From Lewinellaceae bacterium (GTDB taxonomy: Bacteria; Bacteroidota; Bacteroidia; Chitinophagales; Saprospiraceae), in contig JADJWX010000002.1 in the NCBI GenBank assembly GCA_016716135.1, positions 620,001 to 684,000 of the forward strand: 64,000 nucleotides of DNA, given 5' to 3'. The notes under the pieces are model-generated. The model had not been told where the DNA came from. It saw nothing but the letters and a program-made list of their open reading frames with translations, and did no database searches. Below, one piece after another: positions 1 to 9,500 of this stretch (the stretch's first letter is position 1; every line of letters starts with the position of its first letter). A program made the position numbers and the translations under genes.

Positions 1-1011
1 GCACAAGCCTTTCTTCGAAAGGTGGACAAACAAGGCAACTCAGTTTGGTTTTCGTATTATGGCGAATACGATGTTGTTGATTTATTTTCCAGCTATTATA
101 AAATAAATGACTCCTTAGTGGTCTATACTGGCGGATATGTGAATGATAATAACAGCCTTACAGGCAGAGGCCCGTGGATTGTAGTAATCGATAGTAATGA
201 TGGAGACATACACAACGAATGGCGGCCGGATATTTCGGCTGTTGGAACAGTCCATTTTATTTATCCACAAAACGATACAACATGGCTACTTTATGGAAAA
301 AAAACTTTGCAGATTAATCCTACACGAGTTATGCCCTTTTGGGCATTAACAGATACAGCATTTAATGTGAAGGATATTTGGCTATTTGGGCCTGGGGCAA
401 ATGTCACTAACTTTCTTTGGGATATAGAACCCACTCCTGATGGCTCATTTATTACAGTAGGCCAGGTAAATGCGAAAAACCCGAATACGGAACCAACAGC
501 AGTTTACGGGTGGGTATATAAAGTTTCTCCGGATTTGGATAGCCTTTGGTCCCTGCAAGTTATTCCACCGGTTGATGATCCCAAGAATTATGGAGGCTAT
601 TTGGGCGGTGTCGGCATATTGAGCAGCGGCAATATGATAGCCGGGGGATATGCCAATTCTATGGAGGGAATTCATCCCTGGTTAGTAAAGTTCACACCCG
701 ATGGGTGCATCGATACCTTATGGTGCGCTACCACGCCGGTTTGGGAGCCTTATGATTTGGAGTGGCGCAAGCAGCCGGTTGTTCAATTGTACCCCAATCC
801 GGCACAGGGTTTTGTCACGGTTGAGTTACCGGGCTACGGCACAGAAGCGACCATGGAGTTATTCAACATCGAAGGAAGGGTTTGTTTGCGGCAAAGCATT
901 CCGGATTCCGGGCAGATTGACGTCTCTCAATTGGCCCCCGGGTATTATGTTTGCCGGGTTTCCATGAAAGATGGCCAGGTATCCTGGACACCCCTGATTA
1001 TTGTGCGTTAA
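1..1011 (+). CDS. T9SS type A sorting-domain protein, 5'-partial
   Basis: The reading frame is open from the first base of the window (AQAFLRKVDKQGNSVW), so the gene starts upstream; the GTG at 22 is only an internal codon. What is visible is a beta-rich region of about 250 residues with a delta-60/SBBP-like pattern of 'LRKVDKQGN' and 'VVIDSNDGD' strands, then a C-terminal domain of about 75 residues beginning VVQLYPNPAQGFVTV and ending in a short basic tail. The YPNP start, the LFNIEGR strand and the final V-R are typical of the type A sorting domain that directs cargo through the type IX secretion system to the cell surface. The function of the cargo cannot be named. The base composition is visibly AT-richer than the next genes. 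Confidence 0.85.
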   Translation, partial: AQAFLRKVDKQGNSVWFSYYGEYDVVDLFSSYYKINDSLVVYTGGYVNDNNSLTGRGPWIVVIDSNDGDIHNEWRPDISAVGTVHFIYPQNDTTWLLYGKKTLQINPTRVMPFWALTDTAFNVKDIWLFGPGANVTNFLWDIEPTPDGSFITVGQVNAKNPNTEPTAVYGWVYKVSPDLDSLWSLQVIPPVDDPKNYGGYLGGVGILSSGNMIAGGYANSMEGIHPWLVKFTPDGCIDTLWCATTPVWEPYDLEWRKQPVVQLYPNPAQGFVTVELPGYGTEATMELFNIEGRVCLRQSIPDSGQIDVSQLAPGYYVCRVSMKDGQVSWTPLIIVR

Positions 1012-1141
1012 TAATAAACAGAATGGGTTAATGTGACGTACATGGGCCAAGTATGGCAGGGGCATGATAATTTTTTCGCCGTTGTGGCGTCCTCGCCAAC
1101 AACAACGTACACGGGGAACAACAAGTAAACGTAGTTGGAAA

Positions 1142-1436
1142 AACGTTCGAAAAGCGAGGGGGTCGCTCGAAGCGACCCCCTCGCTTAACTCGCCCCCTCA
1201 CGTAAACAATTTCATTCGCCAACACGAAATGGTGAACATCCAGGTAGATTTCGGATGCGCGTTCGAAAGCGGGGGGTCGCTCAGGGACCCCTCGTTCTCC
1301 CACGACAATTTCTTCGCCAGAATGGTGAACCCAGGAGATTTCGGATGCGCGTTCGAAAAGCGAGGGGGTCGCTCGAAGCGACCCCCTCGTTTAACTCCAC
1401 CCCCTCACATAAACAATTCGCCAACACGAAATGGTG
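1142..1436. repeat. Degenerate direct-repeat module with GC-rich hairpins
   Basis: This lies in the 540-base gene-free stretch between the T9SS gene and the sigma factor. A module with a CGTTCGAAA lead, a G-rich/C-rich hairpin and a trailing CCCCCTCACRTAAACAATT ... CGCCAACACGAAATGGTGA occurs about three times (about 1142-1235, 1257-1326, 1349-1436; the middle copy is decayed). The first hairpin has perfect 16-bp arms (1152-1167 and 1171-1186) around a CGA loop; the third copy has 13-bp arms (1361-1373 and 1377-1389). No plausible protein is encoded. It could be a decayed array of mobile palindromes or a terminator cluster for the upstream gene. Confidence 0.7.
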
Positions 1437-1483
1437 AGTAACCAGAAACCCGCCAACCCCCAACCCCCTAACCCGCTTTTCCC

Positions 1484-1491
1484 TACATTTG
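1484..1491 (+). promoter_or_regulatory. Possible -7 box (TACATTTG) of the sigma-factor gene
   Basis: TACATTTG fits the Bacteroidota -7 consensus TAnnTTTG and lies 59 bases before the preferred ATG. No convincing -33 TTG is present at the usual spacing, so this is a weak prediction. Confidence 0.3.
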
Positions 1492-1550
1492 TCCAATTCA
1501 AAAAAAATCTCAACTCCCCAGGTTACGTTTCTCCTGCGAACTGCACTAAC

Positions 1551-2141
1551 ATGGCAAATACCAACTGGACCGATGAGGCGCTGATCGCCGGCATACAAGA
1601 TGGCGGCAGCGCGCGCGAGGAAGCGTTAAAGCGCATTTATTTGTTGCCGGGCCTGCGCGAGGCCGTGCACCGCCACGTACTTGAAAACGGTGGCAGCCGC
1701 CAGGATGCCCAGGATATTTTCCAGGAAGCCCTGGTGCTGCTCGACCGGAATGTACGCGAGGGCCGCTTCGAAGGCCGGAGTATGCTGAGCACCTATTTTG
1801 TGGCCATCGCCAAGTGGCGCTGGGTGACCATCCGCCGCCAGCAGGGCCGCTACACCGATCTGGCGCCGGCACACTACGACGCTGAGGTAGAAAGCCCCGA
1901 AGCCGAAACCATTCGCACGGAGTACCGCGAGTTGTTTCAGGAAGCGCTGGGCCAGATCGGCGACCGCTGCCGCCAACTCCTCCAACTCTACCAGTTGGAT
2001 CATTCCATGGAGGAAATTGCTGCACGAATGCAGTACAGCAATGCCGACGTGGCCAAAAAAGAAGCCTACCGGTGCCGCATGCGCTTCCGGGAACTGCTCG
2101 AAACAAACCCGGCTTTTGCCAGCCTGCTTAAAAACTTGTAA
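1551..2141 (+). CDS. RNA polymerase sigma factor, ECF-like sigma-70 family
   Basis: A 196-residue protein that should bind core RNA polymerase and redirect it to a set of stress or envelope promoters. The N-terminal half carries a region-2-like segment (DIFQEALVLLDRNV, then a W-rich AIAKWRWVTIRRQ that would contact the -10 DNA). The C-terminal half carries a region-4-like helix-turn-helix (CRQLLQLYQLDHSMEEIAAR followed by SNADVAKKEAYRC). The frame is open back to 1431, but the ATG at 1551 gives the usual family length and follows a candidate promoter. The next gene starts 15 bases downstream and encodes a membrane protein with a short cytoplasmic N-terminus, the usual arrangement of a sigma/anti-sigma pair. 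Target promoters cannot be told from the window. Confidence 0.85.
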   Translation: MANTNWTDEALIAGIQDGGSAREEALKRIYLLPGLREAVHRHVLENGGSRQDAQDIFQEALVLLDRNVREGRFEGRSMLSTYFVAIAKWRWVTIRRQQGRYTDLAPAHYDAEVESPEAETIRTEYRELFQEALGQIGDRCRQLLQLYQLDHSMEEIAARMQYSNADVAKKEAYRCRMRFRELLETNPAFASLLKNL

Positions 2142-2156
2142 ACCGTACCGTCAACC

Positions 2157-3134
2157 GTGAACACCGCTGAACAAAATTTTGAACGAATCGAACGCTACCT
2201 GCAAGGCAAACTGCCGGAAGCGGAAGCCCGCGCGCTGGAAGCGCAGATGGCCGCCGATCCGGACTTTGCTGCGCTGGTACAGCAACACCGCCTGGAGCGC
2301 CAGGGGCTGGAACTGCTCGTCGAACGCGAGCTGCTCGGCAAAATGCAGCAATGGGACCGGGAGACGGAAATTTTCCAGCAAACCACCCAGCCACGGCGCG
2401 GAGTCGTGCGCCCCATGCGCTGGATCATGCGTGCAGCCGCCATCCTGCTCATCGCCTTCGGAACCTACTGGATACTCGAACAATACGACCCGGCAAGCCC
2501 GGAAACCAACGCCCCGATCACCAGTGTCAAACCGGAAATCAAACCCAGGGTGCCTACGGTGCGGCGGTCCAAACCAACACCGCCGCGCCAGGCCGACCCT
2601 GCCCCGGGTGATCAACCAACGTCCGATTACGCCCAACAAGACCCAACGCCACTCGACCCGGCGCCCATTGAAGAAATGACCGGCGCCGATGCGCCCGACT
2701 ACGCCGCGCTGGCCGACGACTTTTTCCGCGAACGCGATTTCCTGCCGCCCAAAGGCAGCAAAGGTGGCCAGGCCGGTTCGGCAGCCTACAACCAGGCGCT
2801 CGACAAGTTTCAGGATGGGAAATACACCGACGCGCTGTCCAAACTGAAGCCATCACCCGGCTCCGACACCGATGCAATCCAGCAGAAAGAACTCCTGGCG
2901 CTTTCTCAGTACAAAACCAAACAGTACGACAGCGCCGTTGCGAACTTCCGCGACATTGCCGCCTCCGGCAAACAACCCTACGCCCAACGCGCCGAATGGG
3001 GCATGGCACTGACCTTGCTGAACCAAATGCCGACGAAGAAACCGCTGTTCGACCGGGTAATGGCCAATATTTTGAACAACCCGCAACACCTCTTTTTTGA
3101 AAAGGCAAAAAGCCTGGAGGAGCGGCTGAAGTGA
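2157..3134 (+). CDS. Membrane-anchored anti-sigma-like protein with C-terminal TPR region
   Basis: 325 residues from a GTG start placed 15 bases after the sigma-factor stop. Residues 1-80 are a charged helical domain starting with an ERYLQGKLPEAEA motif, like the N-termini of zinc-less anti-sigma factors in Bacteroidota. Residues about 89-106 form one transmembrane helix. A proline-rich, charged linker (about 115-190) leads to a C-terminal region with TPR-like helices (YNQALDKFQDGKYTDALSKL and YKTKQYDSAVANFRDIA) predicted to be periplasmic. It probably holds the sigma factor at the membrane until an envelope signal is sensed; this is inferred from position and architecture only. I see no HxxxCxxC zinc anti-sigma motif. 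Confidence 0.75.
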   Translation: MNTAEQNFERIERYLQGKLPEAEARALEAQMAADPDFAALVQQHRLERQGLELLVERELLGKMQQWDRETEIFQQTTQPRRGVVRPMRWIMRAAAILLIAFGTYWILEQYDPASPETNAPITSVKPEIKPRVPTVRRSKPTPPRQADPAPGDQPTSDYAQQDPTPLDPAPIEEMTGADAPDYAALADDFFRERDFLPPKGSKGGQAGSAAYNQALDKFQDGKYTDALSKLKPSPGSDTDAIQQKELLALSQYKTKQYDSAVANFRDIAASGKQPYAQRAEWGMALTLLNQMPTKKPLFDRVMANILNNPQHLFFEKAKSLEERLK

Positions 3135-3145
3135 ATCGCCGTTTT

Positions 3146-3283
3146 TATTGAGGCTGTCTCATAAGTTATTCTTTCAACACTAAGTGCACTAAAAACACTA
3201 AAATCACCCTATGAACTTAGTGAAAACTTAGTGGTGCTTAGTGATTTTAGTGGCAAAAACCACCTTACGAGACAACCTCAATA
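3146..3283. repeat. MITE-like palindromic element, family A, copy 1
   Basis: 138 bp bounded by 20-bp inverted termini (TATTGAGGCTGTCTCATAAG at 3146-3165; complementary with two mismatches at 3264-3283). The core contains a second palindrome built from CACTAAAAnCACTAAAATCAC and GTGATTTTAGTG. A nearly identical copy sits at 22659-22788. It has no coding capacity. It occupies most of the 350-base spacer between the anti-sigma-like gene and the next terminator. Confidence 0.85.
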
Positions 3284-3390
3284 ACCGATAATCTTTCGAC
3301 CCTGGGTTTTCACAGATTTTTTTTAACGTAATTCAATCCGCGCAAATCCGCGTTTCGCTGCAGGCGAATCCGCTTAATCCGCGTTCCAAT

Positions 3391-3430
3391 AAAAAAAACT
3401 GCGGCTGCCAGGCACTTCGCCGGCAGCCGC
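3391..3430 (-). terminator. Rho-independent terminator of the lipoprotein gene
   Basis: Read on the minus strand, a perfect 9-bp stem (GCGGCTGCC at 3422-3430, GGCAGCCGC at 3401-3409 on that strand) is followed within three bases by a run of eight T (3391-3398). It lies 57 bases past the stop of the minus-strand lipoprotein gene. Confidence 0.85.
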
Positions 3431-3486
3431 TCATGTATAACACCCGATTATGGGTCACCCGTCCGGACGGAGGGTTCGTTGGCCGA

Positions 3487-3897
3487 TCAGATCTTCTTGA
3501 AATGAAGTTCTTCCAGATGGGTCGTGTTGTCGTCTTTCAATTGCATCACAGTGTTTGTTTTCGTCATGATGACCCAATCGTCGGCCATTTCATCGAGTGC
3601 GTAGGTACCGCCAATCACTAAAATCAGCTTGTTGCTGCTGCTGCTCACCGACCATTGTCCGGTTTTCGTGGAACCATCGGGCAGGTAAGCAACCAGGGCG
3701 CCGGAATCCTTAAATTCGAAGGAATAGCCGGAAAAGTCATTCGTCTCATCTTTGTCCTTATCCCAGAAGTAGGTAACCACCCACTTGGTGCCGCTGAGCT
3801 GCGGATTTGCAGGGTTAGAGTCGTCGTCGGAACCGGATTTGGAACAGCCAATAAAGGTCAGCGCCAGAAGCATTGCGGGAAAAATCAGAAGTTTCAT
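3487..3897 (-). CDS. Small secreted lipoprotein, lipocalin-like in size
   Basis: 136 residues from the ATG at 3897 (MKLLIFPAMLLALTFIGC); an ATG four codons upstream is less likely because the signal peptide begins naturally here. The lipobox LTFIGC gives a lipid-anchored cysteine followed by an S/G/D-rich tether. The rest is beta-rich, with a GTKWVVTYFWDKDKDE start and repeated W/F strands (SFEFKDSGALVAYL, TGQWSVSSSSNKLIL), a pattern common to lipocalin-like Bacteroidota lipoproteins of unknown ligand. It is transcribed alone, divergently from the PD40 lipoprotein, and ends at a strong terminator. No specific function can be assigned. Confidence 0.75.
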   Translation of the reverse strand: MKLLIFPAMLLALTFIGCSKSGSDDDSNPANPQLSGTKWVVTYFWDKDKDETNDFSGYSFEFKDSGALVAYLPDGSTKTGQWSVSSSSNKLILVIGGTYALDEMADDWVIMTKTNTVMQLKDDNTTHLEELHFKKI

Positions 3898-4031
3898 ATG
3901 AAGTAGCATTGTGTTTGATTGTGAAACAAAGATGTACCTCGCCTACTGCTGCTGCCAAATCAAAGCTGCCGAACCGGTATAAGCACCCGCCCGAACGGGA
4001 ATAATCAGCCGGCGATAATTATTTTTGTTTT

Positions 4032-6002
4032 ATGAAAAACAAAAACACACTGGGGCTGATCCTGCTTGCTGGTCTGCTGGTCGGCCTTTTTGCAGCCTGC
4101 TCGCCCTCCTTCCGAAAAGCGCACAAAGCCTACCAGCAACAGGAAATTCAGAAAGCAAGGTCCGGGTTTGAATATTTTCTGCAGCACCCGAAATACGCCG
4201 CCGCCGCGCATTTTTTCCTTGGAAAAATCGACCTGACCGAAACACGTGACCTGCCGGGACTTTTGGCAATCGACCAATCGCTCGCGCAGGCCGATAGCTT
4301 GTTTGCCCAACTCCCGGCCCGAAAAGCGCGCCGCCAAACCCGCCGTTATCAACTCGACTCCACAACAATTCGCGACCTGCGCCTGCAAACGCAACGCTGG
4401 GCAATTGTCGGAACCCGCGTGCGCAGAACACTTCCCGCCCTTGACTCCCTGCTCGAAGGCTTGCCGGATCCGCTGCCCGAATTGCAACCCGAAGTGGACG
4501 ATACCCGTCGCGATATCGTAAATGCCCATTTGGAAACTTCGGACTACGACACCATGACCGCCATTTTGCGCCGGCATGTGGAATACGTTCTGCCCGATAA
4601 CTATGACCAAACCCGCCGGATGCACGACGCGCTCTGGCCGGCATTTATCCAAAAATACACGCCCTGCGAAATTGACCGTTTTGCCCGGGACCACCCCAAT
4701 AGCTTTGCCGGCCGCGATTGCTGGCTTGCCAAAATTCAACCCCTGCTTTGCACCGGTTCCCTGGCGCAATTGCTGGGTTTTCATGCTGAAAACCGCTGGA
4801 CGGCCATCGAGATCGTCCTGCTGAACCATATCGCCGATAAGGCGGAAACTGCCGACACCACCGCGTTGAACGAAAACCAACGGCAACACCTGCGCGACCT
4901 GCAACGGCGCAATCTCCTGCGTCGCCAATTGCAAAACCAGCCCGGCCAACTCGATACGCTTGCGGTAAAAGAGCAAGCGCTGGAGTACATTGTGCGTTTT
5001 GCACCGCGGTACTCAGCGTTCCGGCTTATGGAGGAATGTTTGCAGTTTTTTTTGAACGGCGAAAACTACAGCAGTGCCATCGACCTGCTCGAACGCGCCC
5101 GCCCGGCATTTCCCGACACCTTGCCCGCGCACTGCCAATCCAATTTCGACTTTCAACGCCGGGTAAAACCCTGGATCGACGGCAAACTGCCCATTTTACG
5201 GGGTATGCCTAAAAACATGTCCCGTCAAAAACTGGATATCCTGAACAGCCCGGAAGGCAATGAGTTTAGCCCGGTTGTTTCGGCCAACGGCCTGGAGATC
5301 TTTTTCGCCGCCACGGGCCGGCGCGATAACCGGGCCGGCGCTGATGTGTTCACAACACGGCGCGACAGTTTGAACGGACGCTGGTCGGCCCCGGTGCTGG
5401 TGCCTGAACTCTCCGGCTTTGGCCAGCAAGTGCCGCTTTCCATCACTGCCGACAGCCGCCAATTGCTCCTGCTTTGGAACCGGCGCCTCTACCTCAGCCG
5501 GCGCTCCGGCCCGGCTGCTCCCTGGAGTACACCCGAGCCTTTGCCCGTGGAAGGTATTGCCGTGATGGGGAAAGGCCAACTCAGCGCCGATGGCAATACC
5601 CTGGTGCTGGAGGGCGCCTACTCCGCAGGCAGTGCCGCTCAAGCGCCCGATCTGGATATTTTTGTCAGCCTGCGCGACCCTGCCACCGGCGCCTGGAGCC
5701 GCCCGGCTGCGCTCGGCGCCGATATTAATACCGACGGCGAAGAAGCAAGCCCGTTTCTGAGCCCCGACGGTCGAACGCTGTATTACACCAGTACCGGTTA
5801 TCCGGGCCTGGGGAGCAGCGATATTTTTGTTACGCGCCGGACAAAGGACGACTGGACACACTGGTCGCGCCCTGTCAACCTCGGAAAAGAAATCAATGAT
5901 ACCTTGCCGCACCGCGGTTTTACGTCGATCAGCCCCGATGGCCGGCGCGCCTGGTTGAGTGTGGATGGGGATTTGTGGGAGTTGGTGTTGCCACCGGAAT
6001 GA
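4032..6002 (+). CDS. Lipoprotein with TPR-like N-terminus and PD40 beta-propeller
   Basis: 656 residues starting MKNKNTLGLILLAGLLVGLF with lipobox FAAC, so probably anchored in the outer membrane or periplasm. Residues about 25-400 are helical and contain TPR-like segments (AYQQQEIQKARSGFEYFLQ). Residues about 410-650 hold four or so PD40/WD40-like blades, shown by SPVVSANGLEIFFAA, LSADGNTLVLEGA, SPFLSPDGRTLYYTS and SISPDGRRAWLS. This order resembles OmpA-family PD40 proteins of Bacteroidota, but the C-terminal OmpA peptidoglycan-binding domain is absent. A role in cell-envelope or T9SS/gliding scaffolding is possible but unproven. Confidence 0.75.
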   Translation: MKNKNTLGLILLAGLLVGLFAACSPSFRKAHKAYQQQEIQKARSGFEYFLQHPKYAAAAHFFLGKIDLTETRDLPGLLAIDQSLAQADSLFAQLPARKARRQTRRYQLDSTTIRDLRLQTQRWAIVGTRVRRTLPALDSLLEGLPDPLPELQPEVDDTRRDIVNAHLETSDYDTMTAILRRHVEYVLPDNYDQTRRMHDALWPAFIQKYTPCEIDRFARDHPNSFAGRDCWLAKIQPLLCTGSLAQLLGFHAENRWTAIEIVLLNHIADKAETADTTALNENQRQHLRDLQRRNLLRRQLQNQPGQLDTLAVKEQALEYIVRFAPRYSAFRLMEECLQFFLNGENYSSAIDLLERARPAFPDTLPAHCQSNFDFQRRVKPWIDGKLPILRGMPKNMSRQKLDILNSPEGNEFSPVVSANGLEIFFAATGRRDNRAGADVFTTRRDSLNGRWSAPVLVPELSGFGQQVPLSITADSRQLLLLWNRRLYLSRRSGPAAPWSTPEPLPVEGIAVMGKGQLSADGNTLVLEGAYSAGSAAQAPDLDIFVSLRDPATGAWSRPAALGADINTDGEEASPFLSPDGRTLYYTSTGYPGLGSSDIFVTRRTKDDWTHWSRPVNLGKEINDTLPHRGFTSISPDGRRAWLSVDGDLWELVLPPE

Positions 6003-6103
6003 GTTTTTTTTAACCACGAGGCATGGAGGACACAGAGTTTTTTCGCCTTCGGCGAAACCATGTATTTGGCAGGGTTTTCTCAGGCCGGTTGTGCTTTGCG
6101 TAA

Positions 6104-6577
6104 TGTCGGCGTGACTCAAAGTCTAATGTCGTCAATTTAAGAAATCAGAGGAGGTGGACACTTTTCAAATTTGACTTTTCAAATTGAACTTTTGACTTTT
6201 TTAAGAGCAATATCAGTTCGGGAAGTTCCTTTTAAGTCAAATTTGAAACGTCTAATTTGAAAAGTCTAATTTGAAAAGTCAAAAGTGTACACCTACCCAA
6301 ATCCCTTAAGTTGACGACATTAGACTCAAAGTCTAATGTTGTCAATTTAAGAAATTAGGAGGCAAATATTTAACGGCGAATCCCGTAGGCTCGTAGAGTA
6401 TTTCCCGCAGAGTGACGCAAAGTTTTTTACGCAGAGTACGCAGAGTTTTCCTTCATCGGGATGAAAACTCTGCGGAACTCCGCGAATTAACTCTGTGCAA
6501 CTCTACCGGGAAATACTCTACGAGCCGCTCCAATTCTTGACACAAGATTTCTTAATAAACTCAAAGTCACGCCGACA
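6104..6577. repeat. Nested palindromic elements filling a 590-base spacer
   Basis: Three palindromes are packed here. An outer inverted pair (TGTCGGCGTGACT at 6104-6116 and its complement at 6565-6577) encloses a family B element (6120-6326, 22-bp arms with one mismatch, rich in TTTTGACTTTTCAAATT motifs, also found at 43591-43775) and a third palindrome with perfect 18-bp arms (6389-6406 and 6508-6525). A stretch of about 30 bases, ACTCAAAGTCTAATGTYGTC and onward, is directly repeated at 6115 and 6322. No gene is evident in 6003-6592. Confidence 0.8.
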
Positions 6578-6592
6578 ATAGCCTAAAAAAAC

Positions 6593-9500
6593 TCAACGTT
6601 GCAGCACAAAACGCACCGCCTGCCGGTCGCCCGTCCGGGTTTGCGCCTCCAGCACATACAGCCCTTCGGGCAAATCCGGGACGAGTTGAATCATTTGCGG
6701 GGCCATGTCGGCGGTCTGTTGCAGTTGTTGCACCAGCAGGCCTCTGGCGTCAAAAATCCGGATATGCACCTCCTGCTCCCGGAAGTCCGATAAATCGGCA
6801 TACAGCGTGCCGGCTGTCGGATTGGGGAATACGCGCAGGGCATTTCCACTAACGTTGCCGCCGGGCGCAGGTTTGAATTCCTGTTGAACCGGACAATTGA
6901 AGGTGTTCAGGTAGGCTTCAAAAAATTGCTGCGGTACCAACCGGGCGGTTACCTGGATATAGTCCGGTTTTATTTGTGTCGGGAGGGTATATTCGAGAAT
7001 ATCGGCTTCCCCGTTGGCAATGCTGTCGCTCAACGATTTGAAACGGATGGAGTAGAACGGGTTAAAATTGGGGTTGCGCACCTGGTAATCCCGGCCACTG
7101 GGGGCAACATACACGGAGTTGTCAACGGGTTTGACGGCGATATCGCCATCGGGCAGCTCGATCACCGCGTAGATCAGCGGCGCTGCACATTTGTTCACCA
7201 CCCGGATGCGGTAGGTGTTTTCTTTGGCAGCGTTTTGCGTAATGCGCAGTAATTCCCAACGCAAACAACCGATTTCCTTCACATCGCAGGGCAGGGCTTC
7301 CCGCACAATAATAGAGAAGCAACAGGTGTCGACATTGCCGCAGCTATCCCGCGCTTCGTAACAAACCTGGGTTTTCAATATCGGAAAAAGACTGCCCGGA
7401 GGCAAACCCTCGATAAGCCGGAGCGCCACACCGGGGCAGGGGCAGGTGCTTGTGGCAATTGGAAGATCGTAGTCCACCGGAACCGACCCGGTGCCGGCCA
7501 AGGTCGCAATGTTGATATCTTCAATGCAGTCGATGCTAATGGCGGTATTTGGCGCATTTGCATAACGCAATACATGCACGAATACCGTCGGGCAGCCGCC
7601 GTTCGGGTCAGGGATGGTGTCGGTAATGACAACAGGCTGGGTGTACGTTTGGCCGCCAAGGGTAATGCTATCCCCCGGGCAAAATTCGAGCGTGTCCGGA
7701 ACTAATCTCGAGCGGTATGACCGTCAGCGTGAACGAGTCGTCGAGCACGCAGCCGTTGACCGTCGTGGCAAACAGCGAATAGGTGGTGGTTGCCAAAGGT
7801 TGAAACGTAACCGTGGGGCAATCACTGCAACTCAACCCGTCGGAAGGAACCCAGGCATAGCTGTCAAAACCGGTCACGCTGAGCGTGTAACTTTCACCGG
7901 CACATAGGGTAGTATCAGCCAGTTTGATGTCGGCAACCAGGCTCAGCGTGAGCAACACCGTGTCGTACTGAACGATCCCGCACGAATCGCTGACTTCAAC
8001 CCAGAAAATACCGGCAGCGGCAGCGGCAAAAGTTTGACCTGTGCTGCCATCCTGCCAGCGATACGTGACAAAACCCGGTCCGGCATCAAACACCACCGTG
8101 CTGTCCTGGCAAAGAATAACCGTGGGGCCCAGTTCGAGGGTTGGTCCCGGATTCAGGACTTCAACGGTAAACGTATCCGCCAGAATGCAACCGTCAAGCG
8201 TAGTGGCCAGCAGGGTATACGTGGTAGTGGTCACAGACTGGATCGTCACCGAGGGGCAGTCGGTGCAACTCAGTCCGTCGGCAGGGGCCCAGACGTAGTT
8301 GTCGAAACCGGGCACGGTGAGTGTATAACTTTCGCCGGCGCACAGCGAGGTGTCGGCCAGTTTGATGTCGGCCAAAAGACTGGGGGTGATCAGCACAGAA
8401 TCGCGCTGGATCATGCCGCAGGAATCGGTGACCTCCACCCAGTACGTGTCGAATCCGGAAGCGGCAAATGTTTGGCCGGTGCTGCCATCCTGCCAAAGGT
8501 ATGCGGCAAAGCCCGGCCCGGCATCAAAAACCACCGTGCTGTCCTGGCAGAGGATAACCGTTGGACCAAGGTCGAGCGTTGGGCCGGGGTTGAAGACCTC
8601 AATGGTGAAGGTGTCAGCCAGTATGCAACCGCTGGCCGTAGTGGCAAGTAGCGTGTAGGTCGTAGTACTGGCGGGCTGGAAGATTACGGTGGGACAATCG
8701 GTGCAGCTAAGCCCGTCGGCGGGCGCCCAGGCGTAGGTATCAAACCCGGGCAGGGAAAGCGTGAAATTGTCGCCGGCACAAAGGCTGGTGTCGGCCAGTT
8801 TGATATCGGTCAGCAGGCTGAGGGTGAGCAAGACGGTATCCCGTTGCGTGACGCCGCAGGTGTCTACGGCTTCCACCCAATAAATACCTGCGCTTGATGT
8901 GGCAAAGGTTTGGGCCGTGCTGCCGTCTTGCCAGAAGTAACTTACAAACCCGGTTCCGGCGTCAAAAACCAGGGTGCTATCCTGGCAAAGGATAATATCG
9001 GGCCCGAGGTCCAAGACGGGGGAGACACAATTGCAAGCCGTTTTAACCTGAAAATCAAGCGTGTTTACGGTGGGATTTACCGTTTTTGCATTCGTCCAGT
9101 TTACGACATTCAGGGCCGCAGTTTTCAGGATCAAAGGCAGGTCATCGGTATACATATCGGGTGTGTAAGCACAGGAAGTGCTGTCGGCATCCCACAAAAT
9201 AATATTGTCGGAGCCGGTTTCGTCTTCAATTCTGCCGGCAGCGGCAAGGCAGCCGTCCGCGCTGCGTTGTGCGCCAAAAAATTTGACCTTGAACGGGTGT
9301 TCAAACCCGCGGGCCCATTCCAGATTGCCCTGGGCGTCAAGTTGTGCAAGGTAATCCCGCGGGCCGTCCTGGTGCTCATTGATTGCCAGCAAATAGCTGC
9401 CGTCCGGGTTTACTTCAATATCGAAACAAGAATTTGCAATGCCTTCAACGCCGTATTGTTTAGCCCAGACCAGCTCGGCTTTTTCGTCCAGTTTGAGCAG

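Noticed and set aside
1142..1436. CRISPR array
   Set aside because: Only about three degenerate copies with internal hairpins and irregular spacing; no cas genes nearby.
1431..1550. N-terminal extension of the sigma factor from ATG 1431
   Set aside because: The extra 40 residues are proline-rich and unconserved and overlap the repeat array; ATG 1551 fits the family.
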